From Paucilactobacillus oligofermentans DSM 15707 = LMG 22743 (lineage in GTDB: Bacteria; Bacillota; Bacilli; Lactobacillales; Lactobacillaceae): a stretch of DNA of 64,000 nucleotides. The stretch is from positions 652,084 to 716,083 of the forward strand of contig NZ_AZFE01000031.1 in NCBI RefSeq assembly GCF_001434315.1. Direction: 5' to 3'. Under the pieces are notes generated by a model. It was given only the letters and a program-made list of their open reading frames with translations, did not search any database and was not told the origin of the DNA. The stretch's first letter is position 1. The number at the start of each line of letters is the position of its first letter. Both the position numbers and the translations under genes were made by a program. Positions 11,077-20,851 of the stretch are shown here, piece by piece.

Positions 11077-11820
11077 ATGGCAATATTTACTGGTAAGACG
11101 GTTGCAGAAGCAATTGAAAATGGGTTAATTACCCTTAAATTAACCAAAAGTGAAGCAAATATCAAGGTTTTAAATGGGCCTAAACAAGGCTTATTTGGCC
11201 GTGTGCGAAAAGAAGCGGAAGTTGAAGTTCTACCGATTAATTCCCGCTATCATGCGATTGGTACTGATTTAATGAGTGAAGATGAAAGCGAAGTGTCAAT
11301 CGAATCACTGCCGGAATCAGGGGAAATGACTAATGAGCAAGTTCGGGCGATGCTAGTTTCTAGTCTGTCGCGCGCAACGGCAGAATACGTTAAAGAACTA
11401 GCGGCAAAAAAAGATATTATTCTTTCATATGAAATTAAAATTAATCATGATGACTGGGTAATCAATTTAAAAACGAATAATGAAACGAAATTAATTGGAA
11501 TTAAAGGTGCAACCATCAATGAATTTCAAGATTTAGCTAATCAATACGTCAGAGAAGCCCGCCTAGATGATATTGAAGTCATGCTGGATACGAATGATTA
11601 TCGAGCCAAACGAAGTAAAATTTTGAAAAAAGTGGCCAAGCAAGCCGTTAACGAGGTAATTAAGTCTGAAGAAGTTGTGGTGTTTGATCCGATGCCGGAA
11701 GGTGAACGGGCACAAATTCATGAATTTTTAAAAGATAACCAGCAAGTTCGCTCATATTCCGAAGGTAAAGGAAAGCAACGAGTGGTTGTCGTTGCCCCAC
11801 GCACCAAACTAAATGATTGA
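11077..11820 (+). CDS. khpB: RNA-binding protein KhpB (Jag / EloR)
   Basis: The 247-residue protein has an N-terminal Jag domain (MAIFTGKTVAEAIENGL to about residue 50), a linker, a KH domain (about 95-170) and a C-terminal R3H domain with the Arg-x3-His motif in GERAQIHEFL near residue 207. KhpB works with KhpA as an RNA chaperone affecting cell elongation and division in lactic acid bacteria and pneumococci. The ribosome site is AAGGAGG. It follows yidC, its usual neighbour. Confidence 0.94.
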   Translation: MAIFTGKTVAEAIENGLITLKLTKSEANIKVLNGPKQGLFGRVRKEAEVEVLPINSRYHAIGTDLMSEDESEVSIESLPESGEMTNEQVRAMLVSSLSRATAEYVKELAAKKDIILSYEIKINHDDWVINLKTNNETKLIGIKGATINEFQDLANQYVREARLDDIEVMLDTNDYRAKRSKILKKVAKQAVNEVIKSEEVVVFDPMPEGERAQIHEFLKDNQQVRSYSEGKGKQRVVVVAPRTKLND

Positions 11821-11845
11821 CATTCTGGTGAATCCATTTTAAAAT
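11817..11845 (+). promoter_or_regulatory. Strong promoter overlapping the khpB stop
   Basis: TTGACA (11817-11822), a 17-base spacer and TAAAAT (11840-11845). The -35 overlaps the khpB stop codon. Transcription would start near 11852 and run into the structured segment before mnmE. Confidence 0.75.
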
Positions 11846-11851
11846 ATCGTA

Positions 11852-11996
11852 GTTAGAAATAAATCAGATAGTAGGCATTTACGTTAGTTTAAGTAGCGTA
11901 AACGAAAGACTTATTATTAAATTAAATAGGGTAAAAGTAGTGAAAGTACTTTACCACGTCTGCAAATTGTAGGCGTGGAGTAGGTGCTTTTTTTGT
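11852..11996 (+). ncRNA. Structured mnmE leader or small RNA
   Basis: About 145 bases between a consensus promoter and a terminator-like hairpin. A first hairpin is TTTACG/CGTAAA (about 11879-11903). The last one spans about 11945-11986, with AGTAC/GTGCT at the base and CCACG/CGTGG at the top, followed by seven T. The hairpin ends before the mnmE ribosome site, so this is either an attenuated mnmE leader or a short independent RNA. I recognise no riboswitch family. Confidence 0.5.
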
Positions 11997-12017
11997 TTGT
12001 CGGAAAGGGGTATTAAC

Positions 12018-13406
12018 TTGGCAAATTCAGAATTTGATACAATTGCAGCAATTTCGACACCAGCTGGTGAAGGTGGAATTTCAATTATTCGCATTAGTGG
12101 TGAACAGGCCTTGCCAATTGCACAAGTAATTTTTAAAGGGAAGTCGTTAGCATCGGTCGCTTCGCATACGATTAACTATGGACATGTAATTGATCCAATT
12201 TCGCGAGCAGAAGTTGATGAAGTGATGGCTTCAGTTATGTTAGCCCCAAAAACCTATACTAAAGAAGATATTGTCGAAATTAATTGTCATGGTGGGTTAG
12301 TGGCGACCAATCAAATTTTACAATTACTATTGAGTAATGGCGCACGGTTAGCCGAACCAGGTGAATTTACCAAGCGCGCTTTCTTAAATGGGCGCATTGA
12401 TTTGTCACAAGCGGAAGCCGTGATGGATTTAATTCGCGCCAAAACTGATAAATCAATGAAAGTGGCACTTAATCAACTTGATGGTAATTTGTCACGCTTA
12501 ATTAAACAATTACGGCAAGATATTTTAGATGTGTTAGCCCAAGTCGAAGTGAATATTGATTACCCTGAATATGATGCGGTTGAAGAAATGACAACCAAGT
12601 TATTACAAGAAAAAGCAGCTGAACTACAACAAATTATTAAACAATTATTAAAGAGTGCCAAGCAAGGGAAGGTCTTACGTGAAGGATTAGCGACTGCCAT
12701 TATTGGTCGCCCTAACGTTGGTAAATCAAGTTTATTAAATAACTTATTACATGAAGACAAGGCAATTGTCACCGATATTGCGGGAACGACGCGGGACGTG
12801 ATTGAAGATTATGTCAATGTAAATGGAGTTCCATTGAAGTTAATTGATACAGCGGGAATTCGAGAAACAACGGATCAAATTGAAGCAATTGGGGTTGAAC
12901 GAAGTCGTAAAGCAATTGCAACGGCCGATTTAGTTTTACTATTATTGAATAATAATGAAGCCTTAACTGATGAGGATCGTGGCTTAATTGACGATACTAA
13001 GGATGTTAAGCGGATCGTTATTTTAAATAAAACCGATTTACCAACTAAATTAGATCATGCTGAACTGACTGACTTAGTGGATGCTGCAGATATTATTGAA
13101 ACCTCGATTGTGAATGATGATGGCATGGATCAATTGGCTAACCGCATTAGTGACTTATTTTTCGGTGAAGGAATCGAAACTAATTCTAATAGTGTGATGG
13201 TTACCAATGCCCGCCACATTGGGTTGCTAAATCAAGCCGATGCCGCTTTAAGTGATGTGCAACAAGGAATTGCGGCTGGGTTACCAGTTGACCTAGTTCA
13301 AATTGATATGACACGTAGTTGGGAATTACTTGGTGAAATTACCGGTGATAGTTATCAAGATGAATTATTGGATCAACTATTCAGCCAATTTTGTTTAGGA
13401 AAATAA
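12018..13406 (+). CDS. mnmE: tRNA uridine modification GTPase MnmE
   Basis: With MnmG it adds the carboxymethylaminomethyl group to U34 of certain tRNAs. The N-terminal tetrahydrofolate-binding domain opens with [24 protein letters not shown]. The inserted G domain has GRPNVGKSS (G1), DTAGIR (G3) and NKTDLP (G4). The C-terminus is FCLGK with the conserved cysteine. I choose TTG at 12018 because GGAAAGGGG (12002-12010) is seven bases before it; an upstream in-frame TTG at 11997 would fall inside the terminator T tract. It is followed by mnmG after 34 bases. Confidence 0.97.
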   Translation: MANSEFDTIAAISTPAGEGGISIIRISGEQALPIAQVIFKGKSLASVASHTINYGHVIDPISRAEVDEVMASVMLAPKTYTKEDIVEINCHGGLVATNQILQLLLSNGARLAEPGEFTKRAFLNGRIDLSQAEAVMDLIRAKTDKSMKVALNQLDGNLSRLIKQLRQDILDVLAQVEVNIDYPEYDAVEEMTTKLLQEKAAELQQIIKQLLKSAKQGKVLREGLATAIIGRPNVGKSSLLNNLLHEDKAIVTDIAGTTRDVIEDYVNVNGVPLKLIDTAGIRETTDQIEAIGVERSRKAIATADLVLLLLNNNEALTDEDRGLIDDTKDVKRIVILNKTDLPTKLDHAELTDLVDAADIIETSIVNDDGMDQLANRISDLFFGEGIETNSNSVMVTNARHIGLLNQADAALSDVQQGIAAGLPVDLVQIDMTRSWELLGEITGDSYQDELLDQLFSQFCLGK

Positions 13407-13440
13407 ATTAAGTTAAAAAGTGTTATAAGGAGAACAAATT

Positions 13441-15348
13441 ATGGAACAAGCCTTACCATATACAGGAAAAGAATATGATGTAATTGTTGTTGGCGCGGGG
13501 CATGCTGGTAGTGAAGCTGCTTTGGCTGCTGCCCGGATGGGAAATAAAACCTTATTAATGACGATTAATTTAGATATGGTTGCATTTATGCCTTGTAATC
13601 CTTCGGTTGGGGGCCCAGCCAAAGGGATTGTAGTGCGTGAATTAGACGCACTTGGTGGCCAAATGGGTCGCAATATTGATAAAACATATGTCCAAATGCG
13701 GATGCTTAATACTGGTAAAGGACCAGCTGTCCGTGCTTTAAGAGCGCAAGCTGATAAGCATGCCTATCATGCCGAAATGAAGCACACGATTGAAAATGAA
13801 CCGAATTTGACGTTACGGCAGGGAATGGTTGATGACTTAATCGTTGAAGATGGTGTTTGTAAGGGTGTAATTACCAGTACTGGTGCACATTATGCCGCTA
13901 AAAGTGTTGTATTAACCGTGGGAACCGCGGCCCGTGGAAAGATTATTATTGGTGAATTACAATATGAATCCGGTCCAAATAATTCTCAAGCAGCCATGAA
14001 GCTCACGAAAAATTTAGCTGATTTAGGCTTTGAAATTGAACGCTTTAAAACGGGAACCCCACCACGGGTGGATGGAACTACGATTGATTATAGTCAGACC
14101 GAAGAACAACCCGGTGATGAAGCGCCTAATCACTTCAGTTTTACAACGCCGGATAGCCAATATTTACTACTTAAAGATCAACTTTCATGTTGGTTAACTT
14201 ATACGAACGAATCAACACATAAAATCATTCGGGAAAACTTAGATCGGGCACCCATGTTTTCAGGCACCATTGAAGGCGTTGGACCACGATATTGTCCATC
14301 GATTGAAGATAAAATTGTGCGTTTTGCTGACAAACCGCGCCACCAACTATTCTTAGAACCAGAAGGTCGCAAGACGGAAGAATGGTACGTACAAGGCTTA
14401 TCAACGTCAATGCCGGAAGAAGTTCAACAAAAGATTTTACACTCCATCAAGGGCCTAGAAAATGCGGAATTAATGCGTCCGGGATATGCGATTGAATATG
14501 ATATCGTATCGCCTTACCAATTAAAGCCCACGCTCGAAACTAAGTTAATCAAGAACTTATATACGGCGGGTCAAACTAACGGAACCTCTGGCTATGAAGA
14601 AGCGGCGGGACAAGGAATGATTGCCGGTATTAATGCCGGATTACGGGCATTAGATCGTGGCCAGTTTACCTTGAAGCGTTCCGATGCTTATATCGGGGTA
14701 ATGATTGATGATTTGGTCACTAAAGGAACGACGGAACCATATCGTCTATTAACTAGTCGGGCCGAATATCGTCTAATTTTACGCCATGATAATGCTGATT
14801 TACGTCTGACGGAAATGGGTCATGAGCTTGGCTTAATTGATGAGACCCGGTTTGCCGCCTTTGAAAATAAGCAAGCGGCCGTTAAAGCAGAATTAAAGCG
14901 ATTAGATACCATTCGAATTAAACCAAATGATGAGATTGATGCCTTTTTAGTGGCGCGTGGTGAAAAGCCATTGAAAGATTCATTGTTGGCGAGTGAATTT
15001 TTACGGCGCCCACAAGTTAACTATGCGGATGTCCTTAAATTTATTGCTGCTCCAGCTGAACCATTAGATCGCCAAGTAATTGAGCAAATTGAAATTACCA
15101 TCAAATATGCCGGTTATATCAAAAAGGCGGAAGCACGGGTTGAACGCCTTAAAAAGATGGAAGCCAAAAAAATTCCAGATCGACTAGATTATGATGATAT
15201 TGATAGTTTAGCTACGGAAGCACGGCAAAAATTAAAGAAAATTCAACCAGAAACGATTGCGCAAGCAACCCGAATTAGCGGGGTTAACCCAGCGGATATT
15301 GCAATTTTAAGTGTCTATATTCAGCGTGGTCGAATTGCTAAAATTTAA
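13441..15348 (+). CDS. mnmG: tRNA uridine modification enzyme MnmG (GidA)
   Basis: The 635-residue FAD enzyme is the partner of MnmE. It begins with the dinucleotide-binding motif [20 protein letters not shown], then [11 protein letters not shown] with a conserved cysteine. The C-terminal helical domain ends in [19 protein letters not shown], which binds MnmE. In many Firmicutes rsmG, noc and parAB follow; here they do not. The AAGGAG ribosome site is eight bases before the ATG. Confidence 0.98.
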   Translation: MEQALPYTGKEYDVIVVGAGHAGSEAALAAARMGNKTLLMTINLDMVAFMPCNPSVGGPAKGIVVRELDALGGQMGRNIDKTYVQMRMLNTGKGPAVRALRAQADKHAYHAEMKHTIENEPNLTLRQGMVDDLIVEDGVCKGVITSTGAHYAAKSVVLTVGTAARGKIIIGELQYESGPNNSQAAMKLTKNLADLGFEIERFKTGTPPRVDGTTIDYSQTEEQPGDEAPNHFSFTTPDSQYLLLKDQLSCWLTYTNESTHKIIRENLDRAPMFSGTIEGVGPRYCPSIEDKIVRFADKPRHQLFLEPEGRKTEEWYVQGLSTSMPEEVQQKILHSIKGLENAELMRPGYAIEYDIVSPYQLKPTLETKLIKNLYTAGQTNGTSGYEEAAGQGMIAGINAGLRALDRGQFTLKRSDAYIGVMIDDLVTKGTTEPYRLLTSRAEYRLILRHDNADLRLTEMGHELGLIDETRFAAFENKQAAVKAELKRLDTIRIKPNDEIDAFLVARGEKPLKDSLLASEFLRRPQVNYADVLKFIAAPAEPLDRQVIEQIEITIKYAGYIKKAEARVERLKKMEAKKIPDRLDYDDIDSLATEARQKLKKIQPETIAQATRISGVNPADIAILSVYIQRGRIAKI

Positions 15349-15429
15349 TGATATTGGTAAAAACTTTTAGTAGTGATGATGTTTTGGCCGATATTTAACG
15401 TAATCAGAATATTTATTTGTTGATTGAGC

Positions 15430-15460
15430 GACTCATATTTAAAATATGGGTCTTTTTTTT
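15430..15460 (+). terminator. mnmG terminator
   Basis: GACTCATATTT (15430-15440) pairs with AAATATGGGTC (15442-15452), followed by eight T. It ends the origin-right operon. Confidence 0.85.
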
Positions 15461-15604
15461 GTATAAATATGAATAATTTAACAAATTATTTTAAAATCGT
15501 TCGTGTTTATTTCTTATATTTATATCTTGACCATCTATAACTACTCAATTAATATTAAATTACGAACTTTGGTAATGTTGCTGGTAAAAGAGAGGGAGTT
15601 CATC

Positions 15605-16831
15605 TTGAAATTAAATAAGTATACAGTCGCTACGGCCGGCGTCACGTTTCATTTAATGTTGGGTTCAGTTTATGCTTGGAGTGTTTATGTCACTGCAATT
15701 GCGACCAAAACACATTGGGCAGAATCAGCCATTACCTTTGCATTTAGTTTAGCCATCTTTTTTCTTGGAATGTCGGCGGCGTTTATGGGTCGCTTAGTTG
15801 AAAAATTTGGTCCCCGCGTGACGGGAACAATTTCTAGTTTTTGTTATGGGATTGGGACAATTATGACCGGATTGGCAGTTCATTCAAATCAACTTTGGCT
15901 ATTGTATTTGGCCTATGGAGTGATTGGTGGAATTGGGTTAGGTTCCGGATATGTCACCCCAGTTTCAACCATTATCAAATGGTTTCCAACGCGGCGGGGA
16001 TTTGCAACCGGCTGCGCCATCATGGGCTTTGGATTTGCGGCAATGATTACAAGTCCAATTGCCCAACAATTAATTAGTACGGTGGGAATTGAACGAACTT
16101 TTTACATTTTAGGCATTTTCTATTTTATCGTGATGGTAACGGCAGCCCAATTTATCAAGCCACCAAAGAGAATTGAAACGGTCGATGAATCGTTACAACC
16201 AGGAGTAAGTTTAACTAGTGGTCGTCAAATGACCGCCAATCAAGCGGTTAAAACGCCTGAATTTAAGATGTTATGGGTGATGCTATTTATCAATATCACC
16301 TGTGGAATTGGCTTGGTTTCAGCCGCGTCACCAATGGCGCAAGAGCTTACCCATATGACGGTGGTTAAAGCCGCTTGGATGGTTGGGGTGGTTGGGATTT
16401 TTAATGGCGCGGGTCGCTTAGCCTGGGCTAGTATTTCAGATTATATTGGTCGCCCTAATACCTTTAGCTTAGTGTTTATCATGGAAGGTTTACTGTTGTT
16501 TGGTCTATTAGGAGTTAATTCAACGTCGGTTTTTACCGTGGTAATGTGTGTGATTATTTCAGGTTACGGTGCTGGGTTTTCAGTAATTCCAGCTTATCTC
16601 AGTGATGTGTTTGGCACCAAAGAATTAGGGGCAATTCATGGTTACGTGTTAACTGCTTGGGGTCTAGCCGGTCTGGTTGGCCCATTAGTGTTATCAATGT
16701 CCCATCAGATTTTACAAAGCTATAATCTGACCTTAATTTTCTTTGGTATTTTAGAATTATTAGCATTAGTAGTTTCATTCGCAATTCGTAAACGATTCAA
16801 AGTTGTACAAACTAAATTAGAACAAGAATAA
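15605..16831 (+). CDS. MFS transporter, oxalate/formate antiporter-like family
   Basis: About 408 residues with 12 predicted membrane helices. YTVATAGVTFHLMLGSVYAWSVY is typical of the OFA family, and GRLVEKFGPR is the loop 2-3 motif. The substrate is not clear from sequence; this family carries small mono- and dicarboxylates. I choose TTG at 15605 because AGAGGGAG sits six bases before it, whereas a longer in-frame version would start in AT-rich leader. It stands alone between two terminators. Confidence 0.85.
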   Translation: MKLNKYTVATAGVTFHLMLGSVYAWSVYVTAIATKTHWAESAITFAFSLAIFFLGMSAAFMGRLVEKFGPRVTGTISSFCYGIGTIMTGLAVHSNQLWLLYLAYGVIGGIGLGSGYVTPVSTIIKWFPTRRGFATGCAIMGFGFAAMITSPIAQQLISTVGIERTFYILGIFYFIVMVTAAQFIKPPKRIETVDESLQPGVSLTSGRQMTANQAVKTPEFKMLWVMLFINITCGIGLVSAASPMAQELTHMTVVKAAWMVGVVGIFNGAGRLAWASISDYIGRPNTFSLVFIMEGLLLFGLLGVNSTSVFTVVMCVIISGYGAGFSVIPAYLSDVFGTKELGAIHGYVLTAWGLAGLVGPLVLSMSHQILQSYNLTLIFFGILELLALVVSFAIRKRFKVVQTKLEQE

Positions 16832-16882
16832 AAAATAACCGATCATAACTGAATTTTTTTCAGCCATGGTCGGTTATTTTGT
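16832..16882. terminator. Bidirectional terminator
   Basis: AAAATAACCGA and AT on the left pair with AT and TCGGTTATTTT on the right (16832-16880), with T runs on both strands. It serves the convergent MFS and aldo/keto reductase genes. Confidence 0.85.
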
Positions 16883-16894
16883 GGTTCAGGGTAA

Positions 16895-17878
16895 TTACCA
16901 TAAATATTTAACGGTTGCTTCAAAATATTTTTGATAAACGTCTTGGCAAATTACCATTTGGTCAGGAGTTAGGGCTGGTAGTTCAGCCGCCTCAGTATTG
17001 GCATTAATTTGATTGGCGTTGCTAGCGCCCGGAATGATTGTTGAAACGGCATCAAACATCAAAATCCAGCGGAGTGCCGTTTGAGCTAACTGATCAGTAC
17101 CTAAACGTTGTGTTAATTCAGTGGCGGCTTTCACGCCAGTTTCATAGTCAACACCGGCAAAAGTTTCACCTTTATCAAAGGCTTCACCGTGACGATTGAA
17201 ATTACGATGATCATTTTTACCAAATTTAGTGCCGAGCGTATATTTACCCGTCAGTAAACCACTAGCTAATGGAACGCGGACAATGACACCCACGTTATGT
17301 GCTTTGGCTAATTTGAAAAATAAATCAGCTGGTTTTTGGCGGAAAATATTAAAAATAATTTCAACGGCTGAAATATCATAGTCCATGGCTTTAATGGCTT
17401 CTTCAATGCGTTCAACGCTGACACCATAATGTTTAATACGACCGTCAGCTTTCATTGCATCTAAAGTATCAAAAATTTCTTTATGATAATAAGCATCAGT
17501 TGGTGGGCAATGTAATAAAATTAAATCTAAACTGTCAGTTTTTAAATTTTTAAGCGATTTATCGACAAAGGCTTCCAAATTTTCTTTGGTATAACTATCA
17601 ATTGTATGTGGATCAAGGGCCCGGCCCATTTTTGTCGAGACGGTAATTTTTCGTTCGGGATGAGCGGCTAAAAATTCGCCGATGGCTTTTTCACTTTCCC
17701 CATCTTGATAAATATCAGCAGTATCGAAGAAGTTAACCCCCGCTTGATAGGCCGCTTCAAGTGTATCTTGGGCTGCTTGTTGATTAAATGGATCACCCCA
17801 TTTAGAGCCTAATTGCCATGTACCTAATGAAATTTCACTAATTTTGTAACCAGTTTTACCCAAAATACGATATTCCAT
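16895..17878 (-). CDS. Aldo/keto reductase
   Basis: The 327-residue NAD(P)H-dependent TIM-barrel reductase shows the family tetrad: Asp and Tyr in FFDTADIYQDGESEK, Lys in VSTKMGRA and His in LILLHCPP. The C-terminal cofactor segment IIPGASNANQINANTEAA is typical. The substrate is unknown; such enzymes reduce sugar aldehydes, methylglyoxal or ketones. The ribosome site (CTTTGGAGG, minus strand, 17885-17893) is a nine-base match to the small RNA loop described at 24527. Confidence 0.9.
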   Translation of the reverse strand: MEYRILGKTGYKISEISLGTWQLGSKWGDPFNQQAAQDTLEAAYQAGVNFFDTADIYQDGESEKAIGEFLAAHPERKITVSTKMGRALDPHTIDSYTKENLEAFVDKSLKNLKTDSLDLILLHCPPTDAYYHKEIFDTLDAMKADGRIKHYGVSVERIEEAIKAMDYDISAVEIIFNIFRQKPADLFFKLAKAHNVGVIVRVPLASGLLTGKYTLGTKFGKNDHRNFNRHGEAFDKGETFAGVDYETGVKAATELTQRLGTDQLAQTALRWILMFDAVSTIIPGASNANQINANTEAAELPALTPDQMVICQDVYQKYFEATVKYLW

Positions 17879-18011
17879 GATTGACCTCCAAAGTGTCTTT
17901 AATAATGAAATCTTAACACTAAAGTTATCGGATAAGAAGTTGTTAGATATTTCTCCTTTGATATCGGGTGAATAAGTATTAAAATGGGATTATCAACGTT
18001 GAGAGGATATT

Positions 18012-18620
18012 ATGGAAATGAAAGCAATGAAAGAGATTCTTAGTTGGATAGTTCCAATTGTAATTGGGTTATTGGTTGCTTTATTAATTAAGCAATTTGT
18101 ATTTCAATTAGTTCGGGTTGATGGTCCTTCGATGGATCCCAATTTGAGTGATAATGAACGGGTAGTGGTTCTTAAGCAAGCAACGATTCACCGTGGGAGT
18201 GTAGTCGTGTTCCAAGCTCAAGGAGTTGATCCAACTGCAACTACCAAAACAGATTATGTTAAACGGGTAATTGCATTACCAGGTGATACGGTTAAGTCAG
18301 AAGATGGTAATATTTACGTTAATGGTAAAAAAGTTAAACAAAATTATATTAGTTCTGATGAACGAACCACGGGGACAGGTAATTGGACCTTGGCGAGTCT
18401 TTCAAATGACCATGCGTGGTTAAAAAATACTGATGCGACTAAGGTGCCAAAAGGTAAATATTTTGTCCTTGGTGATCATCGTAGCGTTTCAAATGATGGC
18501 CGTTATTGGGGCTTTGTGCCAAAGAGTAAAATCTTAGGGGTAGTTAAAGTGCCATTCTGGGGATCAGATAAAACCGCTAAGAAAAACATTAACACGGAAT
18601 GGAAAAATTATTTCGAATAA
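18012..18620 (+). CDS. lepB: Signal peptidase I
   Basis: The 202-residue membrane serine protease removes signal peptides from exported proteins. One N-terminal membrane helix (residues 10-32) is followed by the catalytic Ser in GPSMDPNL and the catalytic Lys in DYVKRVIALPGD. The late motif VLGDHRSVSNDGRYWGFV is also present. Start ATG is chosen for the GAGAGG ribosome site six bases upstream. It is a single-gene unit with its own terminator. Confidence 0.96.
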   Translation: MEMKAMKEILSWIVPIVIGLLVALLIKQFVFQLVRVDGPSMDPNLSDNERVVVLKQATIHRGSVVVFQAQGVDPTATTKTDYVKRVIALPGDTVKSEDGNIYVNGKKVKQNYISSDERTTGTGNWTLASLSNDHAWLKNTDATKVPKGKYFVLGDHRSVSNDGRYWGFVPKSKILGVVKVPFWGSDKTAKKNINTEWKNYFE

Positions 18621-18622
18621 TT

Positions 18623-18666
18623 AAAAGCGAGTAAACAAAAATTAATTTTTGTTTACTCGCTTTTTT
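18623..18666. terminator. Bidirectional terminator, lepB / racemase
   Basis: AAAAGCGAGTAAACAAAAAT and its complement form a near-perfect hairpin of about 20 bp, with T runs on both strands. It separates the convergent lepB and racemase genes. Confidence 0.9.
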
Positions 18667-18677
18667 AATGATGTAAT

Positions 18678-19379
18678 TTATTTATTAAGGGCTCGTTTAA
18701 TGGTGTTATCAACCAAAATAGACTGGGCATCCGCAACCAAAAAATTGTGATCGGGCGCTTTTTCTTGGGCCAGTGAAAGTTCAGTACAGCCAAGAATGGT
18801 AATATCAACCTGTAATTCGTCGTGCATTTGCTGCAAAATATGATGATAACGATCATGGTTAACGATTCCATCACCCTTAATATCGTCAAAAATTAATTTA
18901 TTGGTTTCAGCTAATATTTTAGTTGTGGGATGAACTACTTCATAATTATGGGTAGTTAAAAATTGATCATAAATCCCAGTAGTTAAAGTTCCTGGAGTAC
19001 CCAAAATTCCAACTCGTTGGGCGGTGGGATTAATTTTGGCAATTGCTTCAACCGTTAATTTTGGCATATGTAAAATTGGAATGGAAGTATTGGCTTGCAT
19101 TTTATCGTAAAAATAATGGGCCGAGTTACAAGTTAAAACAAAAAAAGCGGGCTGTAATTGACTAAATTGTTTAACATCATCAACGAGCTTTGAGGTTGGA
19201 TCAGCTTTGGTATGATCCAAAATATACGCTGACCGATCGGGAATTGAGGCATGGTTAACAACGATGTAATCTAAGTAATCTTGATCACGATTAGTTGGTG
19301 TTCGTTCGTTTAATAGGCGGACAAAACTTTCGGTTGCTAGAGATCCCATGCCACCAAGGATTGTAAAAAAATGATTCAT
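18678..19379 (-). CDS. Aspartate/glutamate racemase family protein
   Basis: The 233-residue cofactor-independent racemase has both catalytic cysteines, in LTCNSAHYF and LGCTELSLA. It resembles the aspartate racemase (YgeA) branch more than MurI. D-aspartate is used in peptidoglycan cross-bridges of many lactobacilli, and murE is nearby, so D-Asp supply is a reasonable guess. GAGGAGG forms the ribosome site. Confidence 0.85.
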   Translation of the reverse strand: MNHFFTILGGMGSLATESFVRLLNERTPTNRDQDYLDYIVVNHASIPDRSAYILDHTKADPTSKLVDDVKQFSQLQPAFFVLTCNSAHYFYDKMQANTSIPILHMPKLTVEAIAKINPTAQRVGILGTPGTLTTGIYDQFLTTHNYEVVHPTTKILAETNKLIFDDIKGDGIVNHDRYHHILQQMHDELQVDITILGCTELSLAQEKAPDHNFLVADAQSILVDNTIKRALNK

Positions 19380-19445
19380 ATTGAAACCTCCTCAAGTTAA
19401 TTAGTCATATGATAACACTAAAGTTGGCAAACCGGTGGGCGGACC

Positions 19446-19461
19446 TGTTTCACGTGAAACA
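19446..19461. other. parS: parS centromere-like site
   Basis: TGTTTCACGTGAAACA is a perfect 16-base palindrome identical to the ParB-binding parS consensus. It lies between the racemase and symporter genes, about 10 kb right of oriC, where parS sites cluster in Firmicutes. ParB would load here, spread and recruit SMC. Confidence 0.93.
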
Positions 19462-19462
19462 A

Positions 19463-19491
19463 AAAGAGCTGAACAGTAAGTTCAACTCTTT
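19463..19491 (-). terminator. Symporter terminator
   Basis: AAAGAG and TGAAC pair with GTTCA and CTCTTT around AGTAA; the minus strand ends in five T. It is directly next to the parS site. Confidence 0.75.
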
Positions 19492-19516
19492 AATAATGAA
19501 GTGCTGCATAATCAGA

Positions 19517-20758
19517 CTATGCTTTTTTTAACCAATCTTTTCCTTCAACAATCCGAGCAACTAACATGCCAGATGTAGTGTTAGATGATGAATTCAATAA
19601 GGTTGCGGGAATATCAATAATTTCACTAATGATTAAAATTAATGGTAGCGCGCTCATTGGGAAACCAAAAACGGTAATAATCACGGTTTCAGCTACAAAA
19701 CCACCACCAGGAATGGCGCTCATAACAACACCGACTAAGAAACCAACACAGATGATAAGCACTGCATCTTGTAGCGTATTAATGGGCTTACCGAATAATA
19801 CGAATAAGAACGTGGCTTTTAAGATCCCACCAACAACGGAACCATCTTTATGAATATTGGCACCCAATGGAATCACGGTTTCAGCGATATCATCAGTAAC
19901 GCCCATTTTTTTAGTATATTCAATATTTACGGGAATTGATGCGGCTGATGAACTAGTGGCAATGGCTGTGATTGCAGGAGCGCTAATATTTTTCCAAAAG
20001 ATTTTAAAACCAGCTTTACCACCGGCAATAAAGGCATAGCCACTCATAATAATAAAGAAATAGAAGATTGCGAAACCAATATAAACTAATAATGTTCGAA
20101 GATAAGTCGAGGCCATTTCAGCGCCTAAGTTACCAATTACCGTGGCGAAGTAACAACCAAGTCCGATGGGAGCATAATACATAATGTATTTAACGATTTT
20201 CATGGTTACCACGTTACCAGCGGCTAAAACTTTAGCGAATGGTTCGGCCGCTTTACCAGAAGTCGAAGTAGCAATTCCCGTTAAAATGGCGACGATGATT
20301 AATGATAACATGTGATTCTTAGTCAAAATTTTATTAAAATCGTCAACGGTAAAGGTGCTAACTAATTGTGAAAGCCAAGAATCTCCAGAAGCGCCCGCAC
20401 CCTTAACGGTCCCCATCAAATGTTTAATACTAGTCATATCAAAACTGTTAATTGGATTGAAAATTAACACAGCTAGATAACCAAAAATGGCAGCAATTAG
20501 TGAAGTTCCAAGGAAAACCATAATTGTTGTTCCCAGAATTTTGCCTAATCGCGTAACATTGGTCATACCAGAGATGGCCGATGAAATGCTGAAAAAGACT
20601 AAGGGAATTAAAACCATATACATGAGGTTTAAAAATAAGTCCCCAAGTGGTTTGACAACATCGACTTTAGTACCGAAAAAGGCGCCACAAAGACCACCAA
20701 TGATTAAACCGGCTAATAAAAATATTGGACCGCGATAATTTTTCCAAACTGTTTTCAA
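19517..20758 (-). CDS. Dicarboxylate/amino acid:cation symporter (DAACS family)
   Basis: The 413-residue transporter has about eight membrane helices and two hairpins. The serine-rich motif TSSSAASIPVN marks hairpin 1 and the GGGFVAETVI region follows it. Family members import glutamate, aspartate, C4-dicarboxylates or cystine with Na+ or H+. Being next to an Asp/Glu racemase suggests an acidic amino acid, but this is inferred from position only. Confidence 0.92.
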   Translation of the reverse strand: MKTVWKNYRGPIFLLAGLIIGGLCGAFFGTKVDVVKPLGDLFLNLMYMVLIPLVFFSISSAISGMTNVTRLGKILGTTIMVFLGTSLIAAIFGYLAVLIFNPINSFDMTSIKHLMGTVKGAGASGDSWLSQLVSTFTVDDFNKILTKNHMLSLIIVAILTGIATSTSGKAAEPFAKVLAAGNVVTMKIVKYIMYYAPIGLGCYFATVIGNLGAEMASTYLRTLLVYIGFAIFYFFIIMSGYAFIAGGKAGFKIFWKNISAPAITAIATSSSAASIPVNIEYTKKMGVTDDIAETVIPLGANIHKDGSVVGGILKATFLFVLFGKPINTLQDAVLIICVGFLVGVVMSAIPGGGFVAETVIITVFGFPMSALPLILIISEIIDIPATLLNSSSNTTSGMLVARIVEGKDWLKKA

Positions 20759-20851
20759 GATACTGCTCCTTTTCTCTTATGTGTGAATGACACACTACCT
20801 ACTAATTAATCTGTTAATTGCTGTTAAAGTAAGTCCCCGTATTTAAAATAT

